Source: Scybalomonas sp905214925 (GTDB taxonomy: Bacteria > Bacillota > Clostridia > Lachnospirales > Lachnospiraceae). Taken from it: a stretch of 64,000 nt of DNA. Location of the stretch: NCBI GenBank assembly GCA_905214925.1, contig CAJMOB010000006.1, positions 62,001 through 126,000 on the forward strand, read 5' to 3'. This document shows positions 43,070 through 52,223 of this stretch, in pieces; the first letter of the stretch is position 1; every line of letters starts with the position of its first letter. The position numbers and the translations under genes were made by a program. The notes under the pieces are model-generated. The model was given only the letters and a program-made list of their open reading frames with translations, was not told the DNA's origin and did not search any database.

Positions 43070-45319
43070 CTATTTTTCTTTTCCCTTTTCCTTCTTTCCT
43101 GCCTTACTGTCCATTCCTCCCATATATTTAAAAATACTCATTCCAAGTGGCGGTACCGTTACTTTCATAGAATGTTTTCTCTCGTCACATTCCTCTTTTT
43201 TGGAATGTCTCATTCTCTTGTTTTGATACTCTCCACTTCCACCAAATTCAATGGCATCACTTGTAAAGATTTCTTTGTACTTTCCTTCATACGGAACCCC
43301 TATTTTATACTGTTCATGTGCTACTGGAGTGAAATTACAAATCACTAATAACATCTCACCCTTTCTTCTTGTCTTTCTCATAAACACAAGAATACTTTCA
43401 TCGGCAGAAACACAATTGATCCACTCAAATCCTTTCTCACTCGTATCATAGGCATAAAGAGCTGGCTCTTCTCTATATAAATGATTTAATGCTTTATAAT
43501 AATGTTGTAATTTCGCATTGGACTCTTGATTTAAAACATCCCAATCAAGACTCACTTTTTCATCAAACTCTTTATATTGCGCAATATCTTGTCCCATAAA
43601 AAGAAGTTTCTTTCCAGGATGTGTCATCATATAGCCATATGCCACACGAAGATTTGCAAATTTTTGCTCCATATCTCCTGGCATTTTATGAATCATAGAA
43701 CACTTTCCATGAACAACCTCATCATGAGATAGCACTAATATGTAATTCTCGCTATAGGCATAGACCATACTAAACGTCAATTCGCCATGTTTTCCCTTAC
43801 GGAAAAGGGGATCTGTTTTCATATAATCTAAGAAATCATTCATCCAACCCATATTCCACTTATAATCAAACCCAATTCCTTCTGGTTCTTCTACTTTTCT
43901 TGTCAAATATGGCCAAGCAGTGGATTCTTCTGCAATCATAAGAGTACCATCATTTCTCTTATCCACAATACTATTTAAATGTTTTAAAAAAGCAACTGCC
44001 TCTAAATTGCCATTTCCTCCATATTCATTGGCAATCCACTCTCCATCTTTTCTTCCATAGTCTAAATAAAGCATAGATGCTACCGCATCCATACGAATTC
44101 CATCCGCATGATATTCATTGAGCCAATAAAGAGCATTTGCAATTAAAAAGTTACTAACTTCCGGTCTTCCATAATTAAAAATATAAGTTCCCCAATCGGG
44201 ATGCTCTCCCTTTCTTGGATCTTCGTGCTCATAAACAGCCATACCATCGAATCTTCCTAAACCAAAGGCATCTTTTGGAAAATGTGCTGGTACCCAGTCT
44301 AAAATAACCCCAATCCCTTGTTCATGCATATAATTCATAAAGTACATAAAATCTTTTGGAGTTCCATAACGAGCAGTTGGTGCAAAATACCCCGTCACTT
44401 GATACCCCCAAGAAGGATCATATGGATGCTCCATAATTGGCATTAACTCAATATGGGTATACTCCATCTCTTTTGCATAAGCCGCTAACATGGGAGCAAT
44501 TTCACGATAACTATAAAATTCTTTTTCTCCATTTTCCGGCTTTTTCCATGCCCCTAAATGCACCTCATAAATGGACATTGGAAGTTTTTTCGTATCCGCT
44601 TTTTTTCGTTGTTTTATCCACTTTTTATCCGTCCATTCAAATCCTTTCAAATCCGTAACAACAGAGGCTGTCTCTGGACGAAGTTGTGCATAATTCGCAT
44701 AAGGATCCGCTTTTAAAAAGACGTCACCATTTTGCGCTCGTATTTCAAACTTATAAAGAGCTCCTTCTTGCACATCTGGCACAAACAATTCAAAGATTCC
44801 ACTATTTTCTAATCTTCTCATCGGATGTCTTCTTCCATCCCATAGGTTAAAATCTCCAACAACGCTAACACGCCCTGCATTAGGAGCCCAAACAGCGAAT
44901 AAAACTCCTTCTACACCATCGATTATTCTCTTATGCGCTCCTAATAATTGATAAATTTCATAATGATATCCCTTTTGATATTTCTCAATATCTTCTTGTG
45001 TAATAACAGGCGCAAATGCATAAGCATCCTGATATTGATAACTTGTCCCATCTTCAAAATACGCTTCTAAGCGATAAGACTTTCCTTTCTCCCATGATAC
45101 GGTATAAAAGCCATAGGAATCGACAGGTTCCATAATAGATTCCAAATTTCCTTCTGTGCTAATACATTTCATTGCACAAGTATTTGGAAAATAGGCGTTA
45201 ATATAAAAGTCCCCGTCTTCTTCTTGTGGTCCTAAAATATGATGCGGATTATTGTGAAGAGCGTTTTCAATTGCATAAATTTCTTCGAAATTCCATGTAC
45301 GATATCCCATTTGAGCCAT
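43070..45319 (-). CDS. glgB: 1,4-alpha-glucan branching enzyme
   Basis: It makes alpha-1,6 branches in glycogen. The 749-residue protein has N-terminal CBM48 modules (about 25-110 and 130-220), then the GH13 barrel with PIMEHPYDPSWGYQVTGYFAPT, DGIRMDAVASMLYLDYGR (catalytic Asp), MIAEESTAWP (catalytic Glu) and LSHDEVVHGK, and a C-terminal beta domain with a Lys-rich tail that is longer than usual. ATGs at 45325 and 45319 both follow AGGAGG; the second has better spacing. It stands alone: no glgC, glgA or glgP is adjacent. Confidence 0.95.
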   Translation of the reverse strand: MAQMGYRTWNFEEIYAIENALHNNPHHILGPQEEDGDFYINAYFPNTCAMKCISTEGNLESIMEPVDSYGFYTVSWEKGKSYRLEAYFEDGTSYQYQDAYAFAPVITQEDIEKYQKGYHYEIYQLLGAHKRIIDGVEGVLFAVWAPNAGRVSVVGDFNLWDGRRHPMRRLENSGIFELFVPDVQEGALYKFEIRAQNGDVFLKADPYANYAQLRPETASVVTDLKGFEWTDKKWIKQRKKADTKKLPMSIYEVHLGAWKKPENGEKEFYSYREIAPMLAAYAKEMEYTHIELMPIMEHPYDPSWGYQVTGYFAPTARYGTPKDFMYFMNYMHEQGIGVILDWVPAHFPKDAFGLGRFDGMAVYEHEDPRKGEHPDWGTYIFNYGRPEVSNFLIANALYWLNEYHADGIRMDAVASMLYLDYGRKDGEWIANEYGGNGNLEAVAFLKHLNSIVDKRNDGTLMIAEESTAWPYLTRKVEEPEGIGFDYKWNMGWMNDFLDYMKTDPLFRKGKHGELTFSMVYAYSENYILVLSHDEVVHGKCSMIHKMPGDMEQKFANLRVAYGYMMTHPGKKLLFMGQDIAQYKEFDEKVSLDWDVLNQESNAKLQHYYKALNHLYREEPALYAYDTSEKGFEWINCVSADESILVFMRKTRRKGEMLLVICNFTPVAHEQYKIGVPYEGKYKEIFTSDAIEFGGSGEYQNKRMRHSKKEECDERKHSMKVTVPPLGMSIFKYMGGMDSKAGKKEKGKEK

Positions 45320-45445
45320 TGCCATTTCCTCCTTGATCCTTCTAAGATTTCAGTTATTTTTATTGTAACATTTTTCTTTTTTCTTTGCAATATAATACAT
45401 TTTCTATGCAATATGCACATATTCCCCGCACTCTCTTGTGAAAAA

Positions 45446-45480
45446 AAGATAGCACACTTGGAAATTTCCATGCTATCTTT
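45446..45480 (-). terminator. Terminator after the DUF1015 gene
   Basis: Stem AAAGATAGCA / TGCTATCTTT with a 15-nt loop; the minus strand continues with T. Confidence 0.8.
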
Positions 45481-45517
45481 TTCACATTTTTATAATATTA
45501 GAGCAAACATAGTAGTC

Positions 45518-46750
45518 CTATTGAAGTAAGTGAATAAACAATCCACTTCGAAGTTTTGGCTCAAACCATGTTGATTTTGGTGGCATCAATCGCCCTGCAT
45601 CTGCCACTTGAAATAATTCTTCCATAGAAGTCGGATGCATAGAAAATGCAACCGCATCTCCTTCCTCTACCAATCGCTCTAATTCCTTAAGTCCACGGAT
45701 TCCTCCTACAAATTTGATTCGTTCATCTGTTTTTGGATCATCAATACCGAGAATTGGATTTAATAATCGATCCTGTAAAAGAGATACATCTAGTTTTTCT
45801 ACAACATCATTAGAGCTCATGCTATCTTTTACTGTCAACTGATACCATTGCCCCTTTAAATACATCCCGAATTGTCCTTTCTTTTCTGGACGGAAAGCCT
45901 CTTTCACTGGTTGTATTGCAAATTCTTGTTGCACCTTTTCTAAAAATTCTAATTCTGTATTTCCATTGAGATCGGAAACAACACGATTGTAATCTAAAAT
46001 TTTCAATTGATTGGCTGGAAAAATAACGGATAAGAAATAAGAATATTCCTCATCTTTTTTTCCTCCATTTTCCTCTCTTCGCTTTTGACTTACTTTCACT
46101 GCAGATGCTGCTCGATGATGTCCATCTGCGATATAAAGAGCAGGAATTTCTTTAAAGTGTTCTGTCAAAAACTGAATTTCTTCTTCTTTCTCTATTAAAA
46201 ATACCCGATGTCTCACCTGATCTTCTGCAACAAAATCATAGATTGGTTCTTGTTCCTTCCACTGAACCATCTTTTGTTCTAATACAGAATCCTCTTTACA
46301 TGCTAAGAAAATAGGACCTGTCTGGGCATTACAAGCATCTACATGAGAAATTCGATCTCGTTCTTTTTCAAATCTCGTATTTTCATGTTTCTTTATCACA
46401 TTATTTTCATAATCTTCCACAGAAGCACATGCCACAATTCCTGTCTGTGTTCTGCCTGCCATCGTAAGCTCATATAGATAATAGCATTTCTTTTCTTCTT
46501 TCATAAAAATACCATCCATTATCCATTGTTGTAACATAGCTCCTGCTTTTTCATACACTTGTTTTGAATACATATCAACAGACTCTTCAAATTGAGTTTC
46601 TGGGCGATCAATATTCAAAAAAGAGTAGGGATGGTTTTTTACTGCTTTCCTCGCTTCCTCCTTATTATATACATCATAAGGAAGTGCTGCCACCTCTTTT
46701 GCTCTTTCCTTCGTTGGTCGAACACAATAAAACGGTCTAATTTCTGCCAT
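45518..46750 (-). CDS. DUF1015 family protein
   Basis: A 410-residue cytoplasmic protein of family DUF1015. It opens IRPFYCVRPTKERAKEVAALPYD and carries the conserved ALYIADGHHRAASAVK motif near residue 210, with a Lys/Glu-rich middle. The His/Arg-rich motif is nearly invariant in the family and looks catalytic or phosphate-binding, but I am not sure of an assigned function. In Lachnospiraceae it commonly accompanies serC and serA, as here at a distance, which hints at a link to serine metabolism. AGGAG lies six bases before the ATG. Confidence 0.85.
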   Translation of the reverse strand: MAEIRPFYCVRPTKERAKEVAALPYDVYNKEEARKAVKNHPYSFLNIDRPETQFEESVDMYSKQVYEKAGAMLQQWIMDGIFMKEEKKCYYLYELTMAGRTQTGIVACASVEDYENNVIKKHENTRFEKERDRISHVDACNAQTGPIFLACKEDSVLEQKMVQWKEQEPIYDFVAEDQVRHRVFLIEKEEEIQFLTEHFKEIPALYIADGHHRAASAVKVSQKRREENGGKKDEEYSYFLSVIFPANQLKILDYNRVVSDLNGNTELEFLEKVQQEFAIQPVKEAFRPEKKGQFGMYLKGQWYQLTVKDSMSSNDVVEKLDVSLLQDRLLNPILGIDDPKTDERIKFVGGIRGLKELERLVEEGDAVAFSMHPTSMEELFQVADAGRLMPPKSTWFEPKLRSGLFIHLLQ

Positions 46751-46759
46751 AATTTTCTC

Positions 46760-48106
46760 CTATTTCTCTTTATTTGTAATGTCAATTGCCACTTCTACAT
46801 GGATCATTCTTCCATCTCTCTTAATCAATCGATCTTTTACCAAAAATTTCCGATTGATTTTTTTATTGAAATGCTCCCACTTAATACAGCCGCCTCTTTC
46901 CTCTAATTGACATTTTTTACAAAAGTCACAAGGCTCTGGTAATCCTTGTAGCACTTCATAACACTTTCTTCCTTTATAATCTTCATTGCTAAGTCCAAAT
47001 AGTTCTCGTCCAATTCGATTGATATAATATAACTCATGAGTGACTGGATTGCTCATATATACAATATCATCTTCCTCTTCCCATTTGATTAAATCCTTCT
47101 CTCTTATAATAGAAGTTTTCTTCTCATGGGTTTCCATCATTCTATCGTAAAGAGCATAATTATTCTTTCCATGTAGTTTTGAATAACGCAAAGCATGCTC
47201 TGCACAAGAACGAAGTCGTTCCGTTGTTTTTCCATGCTTTGGATAAAGGGACACACCGATACTCGTTGTCACCTGAAGCTCTCCATTTTTTGTCTCCACC
47301 CGTAATTGTTGTCTCACATTTTCAATCATCTGATTTAATAACTGTCGCACCTGTTCCGTATTCTCCATCTCTAGAAATACAACAAACTCATCTCCACTAT
47401 AACGGGTAATACAAGCTTCTTTTGTCGTCACTTCCTTTAAGATCTTAGCGATTCGCTTTAAGATCCTATCTCCTAACCGGTGTCCATAAGTATCATTTAA
47501 TAATTTAAAATCATCAATATCTAGCAACAAGAAGGCAGCTTGTCTTCCGTTGTCGACTTTCATATATTGATCCAACACACGAACCCCTGCTCTCCAATTT
47601 AAAGTATCTGTCAATTCATCATGGGACGCTTGATACGTTACAGCTGCTTCTCTCTCTTTTCTCTGATTGCGATCTCTTCCACAACCAATAACTCCCTTTA
47701 GACGCCCTCTTTCATCACCGAATAAAATGACTGCACAATAAAACCACGTATAATTATTTGTACTTCCTTTCAATTTTAACTGGCACTCCATACTACACTT
47801 TCTCTCTCCTCGATTCCATGCCCTTTGGAGTTCCGAAGGAGCAAAGGTGGCACGAAATTTTTCAGCATCTTTTTGACGACAATGTGCACAAGCCCTTTCA
47901 AATGCCTCCTCATAATTGCTTGGTATCCAGCCAAATTCTTGTTTCCATGTGTCATTTACAGGATAAAATGTATTATGAACAAAGTCCGCTTCGAATACAA
48001 AAGTATGTAATGCACAAAGTGCTATTTTATATTCCTGATTGGACATGAAATTATGTTCTTGGTTGTCATGGTTGTGTTCCAACTGTAGATAATCCTTTCT
48101 ATTCAT
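46760..48106 (-). CDS. PAS-GGDEF-PAS protein, probable diguanylate cyclase
   Basis: A 448-residue cytoplasmic protein. Residues 25-150 are a PAS-like sensor, and 160-320 a GGDEF domain with DIDDFKLLNDTYGHRLGDRIL and the active-site loop RYSGDEFVVF. Residues 345-445 are a second PAS-like domain with a Cys cluster (CDFCKKCQLEERGGC). The signature is SGDEF instead of GGDEF, so activity is likely but not certain. The C-terminal Cys set may bind metal or sense redox. It lies between asd and DUF1015 on the same strand. With the HD-GYP regulator near 26 kb it could set cyclic di-GMP levels. Confidence 0.85.
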   Translation of the reverse strand: MNRKDYLQLEHNHDNQEHNFMSNQEYKIALCALHTFVFEADFVHNTFYPVNDTWKQEFGWIPSNYEEAFERACAHCRQKDAEKFRATFAPSELQRAWNRGERKCSMECQLKLKGSTNNYTWFYCAVILFGDERGRLKGVIGCGRDRNQRKEREAAVTYQASHDELTDTLNWRAGVRVLDQYMKVDNGRQAAFLLLDIDDFKLLNDTYGHRLGDRILKRIAKILKEVTTKEACITRYSGDEFVVFLEMENTEQVRQLLNQMIENVRQQLRVETKNGELQVTTSIGVSLYPKHGKTTERLRSCAEHALRYSKLHGKNNYALYDRMMETHEKKTSIIREKDLIKWEEEDDIVYMSNPVTHELYYINRIGRELFGLSNEDYKGRKCYEVLQGLPEPCDFCKKCQLEERGGCIKWEHFNKKINRKFLVKDRLIKRDGRMIHVEVAIDITNKEK

Positions 48107-48309
48107 ACTTTATTTCACTCCTATATCAACCGTATTATTTCTATATGGCTTCTTTGGTAACTTTCTTGTATTATGGTTTCTCTTTCCATTATACTCTTTC
48201 TTTTCTTTCATGTCACCTATCATTTTCTGAAAAATTCTCTCTTTTAAGAAATAATTCATTCCATTTTGTTCTATTAAAATAATATCAAATATAGGAGAAG
48301 GAGAGAGAA

Positions 48310-48348
48310 AAAAGACGTCAAATCCTCACAAAAGGGCTGACGTCTTTT
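48310..48348 (-). terminator. Terminator of asd
   Basis: Stem AAAAGACGTCA / TGACGTCTTTT immediately after the asd stop; the minus strand continues TTTTCTC. Confidence 0.85.
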
Positions 48349-48352
48349 CCTT

Positions 48353-49447
48353 CTATTCCTGATCTTTTTTTCCAATATACCCTAATGCTTTTAATGTCTC
48401 TGCACAGAGTATCGCTCCACCAGCTGCTCCTCTTACTGTATTATGAGATAATCCAATAAATTTATAATCATAAACACTATCTTCTCTTAGACGACCAACG
48501 GAAACACCCATTCCTTTTTCATAGTTGACATCTTCTAATACTTGAGGGCGATTATCTTCTTCTAAATATTGAATAAATTGTTTTGGCGCACTTGGAAGCT
48601 CTAATTCCTGTGGAATACCATGAAATTGTTGAAGTTTCTCAATTAACTGCTCTCTTGTTGGTTTTTTTCTAAATTTTACAAATACAGCAGCGGTATGTCC
48701 ATTTAACACAGGAACACGGACACATTGACAGGTTATCTTTGGCTCACTGGCTTTCTCAATGACACCATCTTTTATCTCTCCCCAAATTCTTAATGGTTCT
48801 TGCTCTGATTTTTCTTCTTCTCCACCAATATAAGGAATCACATTACCAACCATTTCTGGCCAATCTTTAAATGTTTTTCCTGCTCCTGAAATTGCTTGAT
48901 AAGTGGTAGCTACTACTTCATATGGCTCAAATTCTTTCCAAGCAGTCAATGCTGGTGCATAACTTTGAATAGAACAATTTGGTTTTACTGCCACAAATCC
49001 TTTTTTCGTTCCAAGACGCTGTTTTTGATATTCAATTACTTTAAAATGCTCTGGATTGATTTCTGGAATTACCATTGGAACATCTTTTGTCCAACGATGG
49101 GCACTATTGTTGGATACAACTGGCGTTTCTGTCTTTGCATACGCCTCTTCAATGGCTTTAATCTCCTCTTTGCTCATATCCACCGCACTAAATACAAAGT
49201 CTACTTCACTAGCAACTTTTTCCACTTCGTTTACGTTCATAACAATTAAGCTTTTCACATGTTCAGGCATTGGTGTATCCATTTTCCAACGTCCTCCAAC
49301 CGCCTCTTCATAAGTCTTTCCAGCAGAACGAGCACTAGCTGCAATTACAACTACTTCAAACCAAGGATGATTTTCTAATAAAGCGATAAATCGCTGTCCG
49401 ACCATTCCTGTTCCGCCTAAAATACCGACTCTTAATTTTGGTTCCAT
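48353..49447 (-). CDS. asd: Aspartate-semialdehyde dehydrogenase
   Basis: It reduces aspartyl phosphate to aspartate semialdehyde with NADPH, feeding lysine, threonine and methionine. The 364-residue protein belongs to the archaeal/fungal-like branch: NADP-binding VGILGGTGMVGQRFIALLENHP at the N-terminus, SNNSAHRW, and the catalytic Cys in AVKPNCSIQSYAPALTAW near residue 155. A terminator follows. It is downstream of serA by about 130 bases. Confidence 0.94.
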   Translation of the reverse strand: MEPKLRVGILGGTGMVGQRFIALLENHPWFEVVVIAASARSAGKTYEEAVGGRWKMDTPMPEHVKSLIVMNVNEVEKVASEVDFVFSAVDMSKEEIKAIEEAYAKTETPVVSNNSAHRWTKDVPMVIPEINPEHFKVIEYQKQRLGTKKGFVAVKPNCSIQSYAPALTAWKEFEPYEVVATTYQAISGAGKTFKDWPEMVGNVIPYIGGEEEKSEQEPLRIWGEIKDGVIEKASEPKITCQCVRVPVLNGHTAAVFVKFRKKPTREQLIEKLQQFHGIPQELELPSAPKQFIQYLEEDNRPQVLEDVNYEKGMGVSVGRLREDSVYDYKFIGLSHNTVRGAAGGAILCAETLKALGYIGKKDQE

Positions 49448-49577
49448 ATTCTACTCTCTCCTTCTAACCATTCATTCTTCTTTGAAAATCCATTTGTGCA
49501 CTTTATAACATCTACACGATAATTTTTTTATTTGCTTTGTATCTTACCTATAATTACTAGGGAAGTCAAGCGTTTTC

Positions 49578-50741
49578 TCATTTGATCACTCTTACTTTTA
49601 CAACACCTGTAATCTGCTTTAACTTATCAATGAGCTCTTTAGAAGGAGGAGTATCCGTATCGAGCATTGTATATGCCCACTCTTTTTTTGACTTATTTGT
49701 CATATCAGCAATATTAACTTCCTCTTCTGCGAAAAGGGTTGTCACTTGACTTAACATTTTCGGAATATTTCTATGAAGAATTGTCACACGAAAAGCGGAT
49801 TGACAAATCCCCATATCACAGTCTGGATAATTGACAGAGTTTTTAATATTACCGTTCTCTAAATAATCCATCAATTCCTGTACTGCCATTTTGGCACAGT
49901 TATCTTCTGCTTCTTCTGTAGAAGCACCTAAATGTGGAAATGTGATAACTCCTTCCACTCCTGCAATGCCTGTTGTTGGGAAATCCGTCACATAGCGGTG
50001 TACCTTTTTTTGATTAAGAGCCTTTTTCATGGCCTCTTCCTCTACTAAGGCATCTCTTGAAAAGTTGAGAATACAAACACCATCTTTCATTTTCGCCAAT
50101 GCCTTTTCATTTATCATCTCTCTTGTAGAATCCAATAGTGGAACATGCATTGTAATAAAGTCACATTGTTCATAAATCTCTTCGATTTTTGTACTATGAT
50201 GGATTCTCTTTGATAAGCACCAAGCTGCATCAACAGAAACATAAGGGTCGTATCCGAATACTTCCATTCCCATGCGATCACACATATTGGCCACTAAAAT
50301 TCCAATGGCACCAAGACCAATGACACCTATTTTCTTTCCGAGAATTTCATGGCCTGCAAACCGCTTTTTCTCTTTTTCTACGTCTTTTGCAAGGGTTTCT
50401 TTTTCTTTATTTGCCTGTACCCAATTGTATCCAGAAAGCAAATCTCTTGATGACATTAAAAGCCCTGCCATAACAAGTTCTTTCACCGCATTGGCATTTG
50501 CTCCTGGAGTATTGAATACAACAATTCCCTCTTTGGCACACTCCTCTAATGGAATATTGTTAACACCCGCTCCAGCTCTTGCAATTGCGAATAAACTTTT
50601 GGGAAGTTTTTTCTCATGTAAAGAAGCACTTCTTACAAGTAAAGCATTGGCTTCTTCAAATTGTTCTGTCTGCTCATATTGTTCTGTAAATAATGCCATT
50701 CCTACTTCTGAAATGGGATTCATACATTTTATTTGATACAT
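49578..50741 (-). CDS. serA: D-3-phosphoglycerate dehydrogenase
   Basis: It oxidises 3-phosphoglycerate to 3-phosphohydroxypyruvate, the first step of serine synthesis. The 387-residue protein has the substrate domain, an NAD-binding domain with KIGVIGLGAIGILVANMCDRMGMEVFGYDP (about 140-170), catalytic Arg/Glu regions, and a C-terminal ACT domain (about 318-387, VTILHRNIPKMLSQVTTLFAEEEVNIADM). The catalytic-His segment reads FPHLGASTEEAEDNCA. It is 16 bases downstream of serC in the same operon. GGGGG lies seven bases before the ATG. Confidence 0.95.
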   Translation of the reverse strand: MYQIKCMNPISEVGMALFTEQYEQTEQFEEANALLVRSASLHEKKLPKSLFAIARAGAGVNNIPLEECAKEGIVVFNTPGANANAVKELVMAGLLMSSRDLLSGYNWVQANKEKETLAKDVEKEKKRFAGHEILGKKIGVIGLGAIGILVANMCDRMGMEVFGYDPYVSVDAAWCLSKRIHHSTKIEEIYEQCDFITMHVPLLDSTREMINEKALAKMKDGVCILNFSRDALVEEEAMKKALNQKKVHRYVTDFPTTGIAGVEGVITFPHLGASTEEAEDNCAKMAVQELMDYLENGNIKNSVNYPDCDMGICQSAFRVTILHRNIPKMLSQVTTLFAEEEVNIADMTNKSKKEWAYTMLDTDTPPSKELIDKLKQITGVVKVRVIK

Positions 50742-50757
50742 TTTTTGTCCCCCTATA

Positions 50758-51843
50758 TTACTTTATGTTCTTTTGTTCAAATTCTTTCATAAATTCTACT
50801 AATTTTTGAACACCTTCCATTGGCATAGCATTATAAATACTAGCTCTCATTCCACCAACTGTTCGATGTCCTTTTAAATTAACAAATCCGCGTTCTGTTG
50901 CCTCTTTAATAAATTTAGCATCTAACACATCATCTCCTGTTACAAATGGAACATTCATAAGAGAGCGATATTCTTTTTGTACCGTCCCTCTAAATAATTT
51001 GCTCTCATCTAAGTAATCATAGAGTATGCTTGCCTTTTTTTCATTTCTCTCTTTCATAGCTTCTAAGCCACCTTGATCTTTGATCCACTGGAATACTTTT
51101 CCGCAAATATAAATTCCATAAGCCGGTGGTGTATTATAAAGAGAATTGGCATCCGCATGGGTTTTATAACGAAGCATTGTTGGAGTTCCTTCTAATACAT
51201 CTTCTGTAATTAAATCTTTTCTTATAATAACACCTACAACTCCCGCTGGCCCAACATTTTTTTGTGCTCCAAAGTAAATCAATCCGTATTTCGTAACATC
51301 TACTGGTTCTGATAAAATAGAAGAGGACATATCCGCTACTAAAATCTTACCTTTTGTATTTGGAATTTCTTTATAAACCGTACCATAGATTGTATTATTA
51401 TGGCAAATATGTACATAATCAGCATCTTCTGAAATTGGTAGATCTGAACAGTCAGGAATATAGGTGAATGTTTTATCTTCTGACGATGCAATGGCATTTG
51501 CCTTTCCATAAATTTGTGCTTCTTTATACGCTTTTTTTGCCCATTGACCTGTGATGATGTAATCAGCCACTCGGTTCTTCATAAGGTTCATTGGCACCAT
51601 TGCAAATTGCTGATGAGCACCGCCTTGTAAGAATAAAACCTTATAATCTTCCGGAATCTTTAGCAAGTCTCTTAAAGTGCTTTCTGCGTGTTCCATAATT
51701 TCTTCAAATGCTTTCGAACGATGGCTCATCTCCATAACAGACATTCCCGTTCCTTTATAGTCTAGCATTTCTTCTGCTGCCGAACACAACACTTCCTCTG
51801 GTAATACTGCTGGTCCCGCTGAAAAATTATAAACTCTTCCCAC
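50758..51843 (-). CDS. serC: Phosphoserine aminotransferase
   Basis: A PLP enzyme converting 3-phosphohydroxypyruvate and glutamate to phosphoserine; it can also serve in PLP synthesis. The 361-residue protein opens GRVYNFSAGPAVLPEEVL, with the PLP Lys in LIYFGAQKNVGPAGVVGV near residue 195 and HRTVGGMRASIYNAM at the C-terminus. The start is GTG at 51843 with AGGAGG about ten bases upstream. First gene of serC-serA, behind a strong promoter. No serB is in the window. Confidence 0.95.
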   Translation of the reverse strand: MGRVYNFSAGPAVLPEEVLCSAAEEMLDYKGTGMSVMEMSHRSKAFEEIMEHAESTLRDLLKIPEDYKVLFLQGGAHQQFAMVPMNLMKNRVADYIITGQWAKKAYKEAQIYGKANAIASSEDKTFTYIPDCSDLPISEDADYVHICHNNTIYGTVYKEIPNTKGKILVADMSSSILSEPVDVTKYGLIYFGAQKNVGPAGVVGVIIRKDLITEDVLEGTPTMLRYKTHADANSLYNTPPAYGIYICGKVFQWIKDQGGLEAMKERNEKKASILYDYLDESKLFRGTVQKEYRSLMNVPFVTGDDVLDAKFIKEATERGFVNLKGHRTVGGMRASIYNAMPMEGVQKLVEFMKEFEQKNIK

Positions 51844-51921
51844 TTTCTGTGTTCCTCCTTTTTCTTTGATTCTATTATTACTCTTCTAACTTATTAGTTT
51901 GTTAAAGTGTAATTGCGTACA

Positions 51922-51950
51922 ATTGTACTCCAACAAACGACATTCGTCAA
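51922..51950 (-). promoter_or_regulatory. Promoter of serC-serA
   Basis: TTGACG, 17 nt, TACAAT on the minus strand, about 75 bases before the serC start. Confidence 0.82.
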
Positions 51951-52132
51951 CCTCTTTTTCTGTATTTATGACTTTTATTTCTATCTTTGTAGAAAATTTC
52001 TGATTTTTATATCATTTGGGTTTTATTGTTGTGCATTTTGTTTTGTTCCATTCAAACATTTAACGAGCTGTTATTTTTCATAGAAACGACGAAACATATA
52101 CTTTGAGAGTTTCTTATATTCGCGTAAACAAA

Positions 52133-52201
52133 AGATCATGTATCCTCATAAACGTTCTTTGTAAACAATACGAAAGTCGTTTTGAAACTACTACATGATC
52201 T
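52133..52201. other. Stem-loop element after ilvB
   Basis: A perfect 10-bp stem, AGATCATGTA (52133-52142) with TACATGATCT (52192-52201), encloses a smaller AAACG/CGTTT hairpin. It begins 22 bases after the ilvB stop, so it may terminate ilvB. However, the stronger T-run (CTCTTTTTTT) is on the plus strand, which has no gene. The rest of the gap from 51951 to the ilvB stop holds no recognisable gene. Confidence 0.55.
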
Positions 52202-52223
52202 CTTTTTTTGTTTTATTTTCTTT

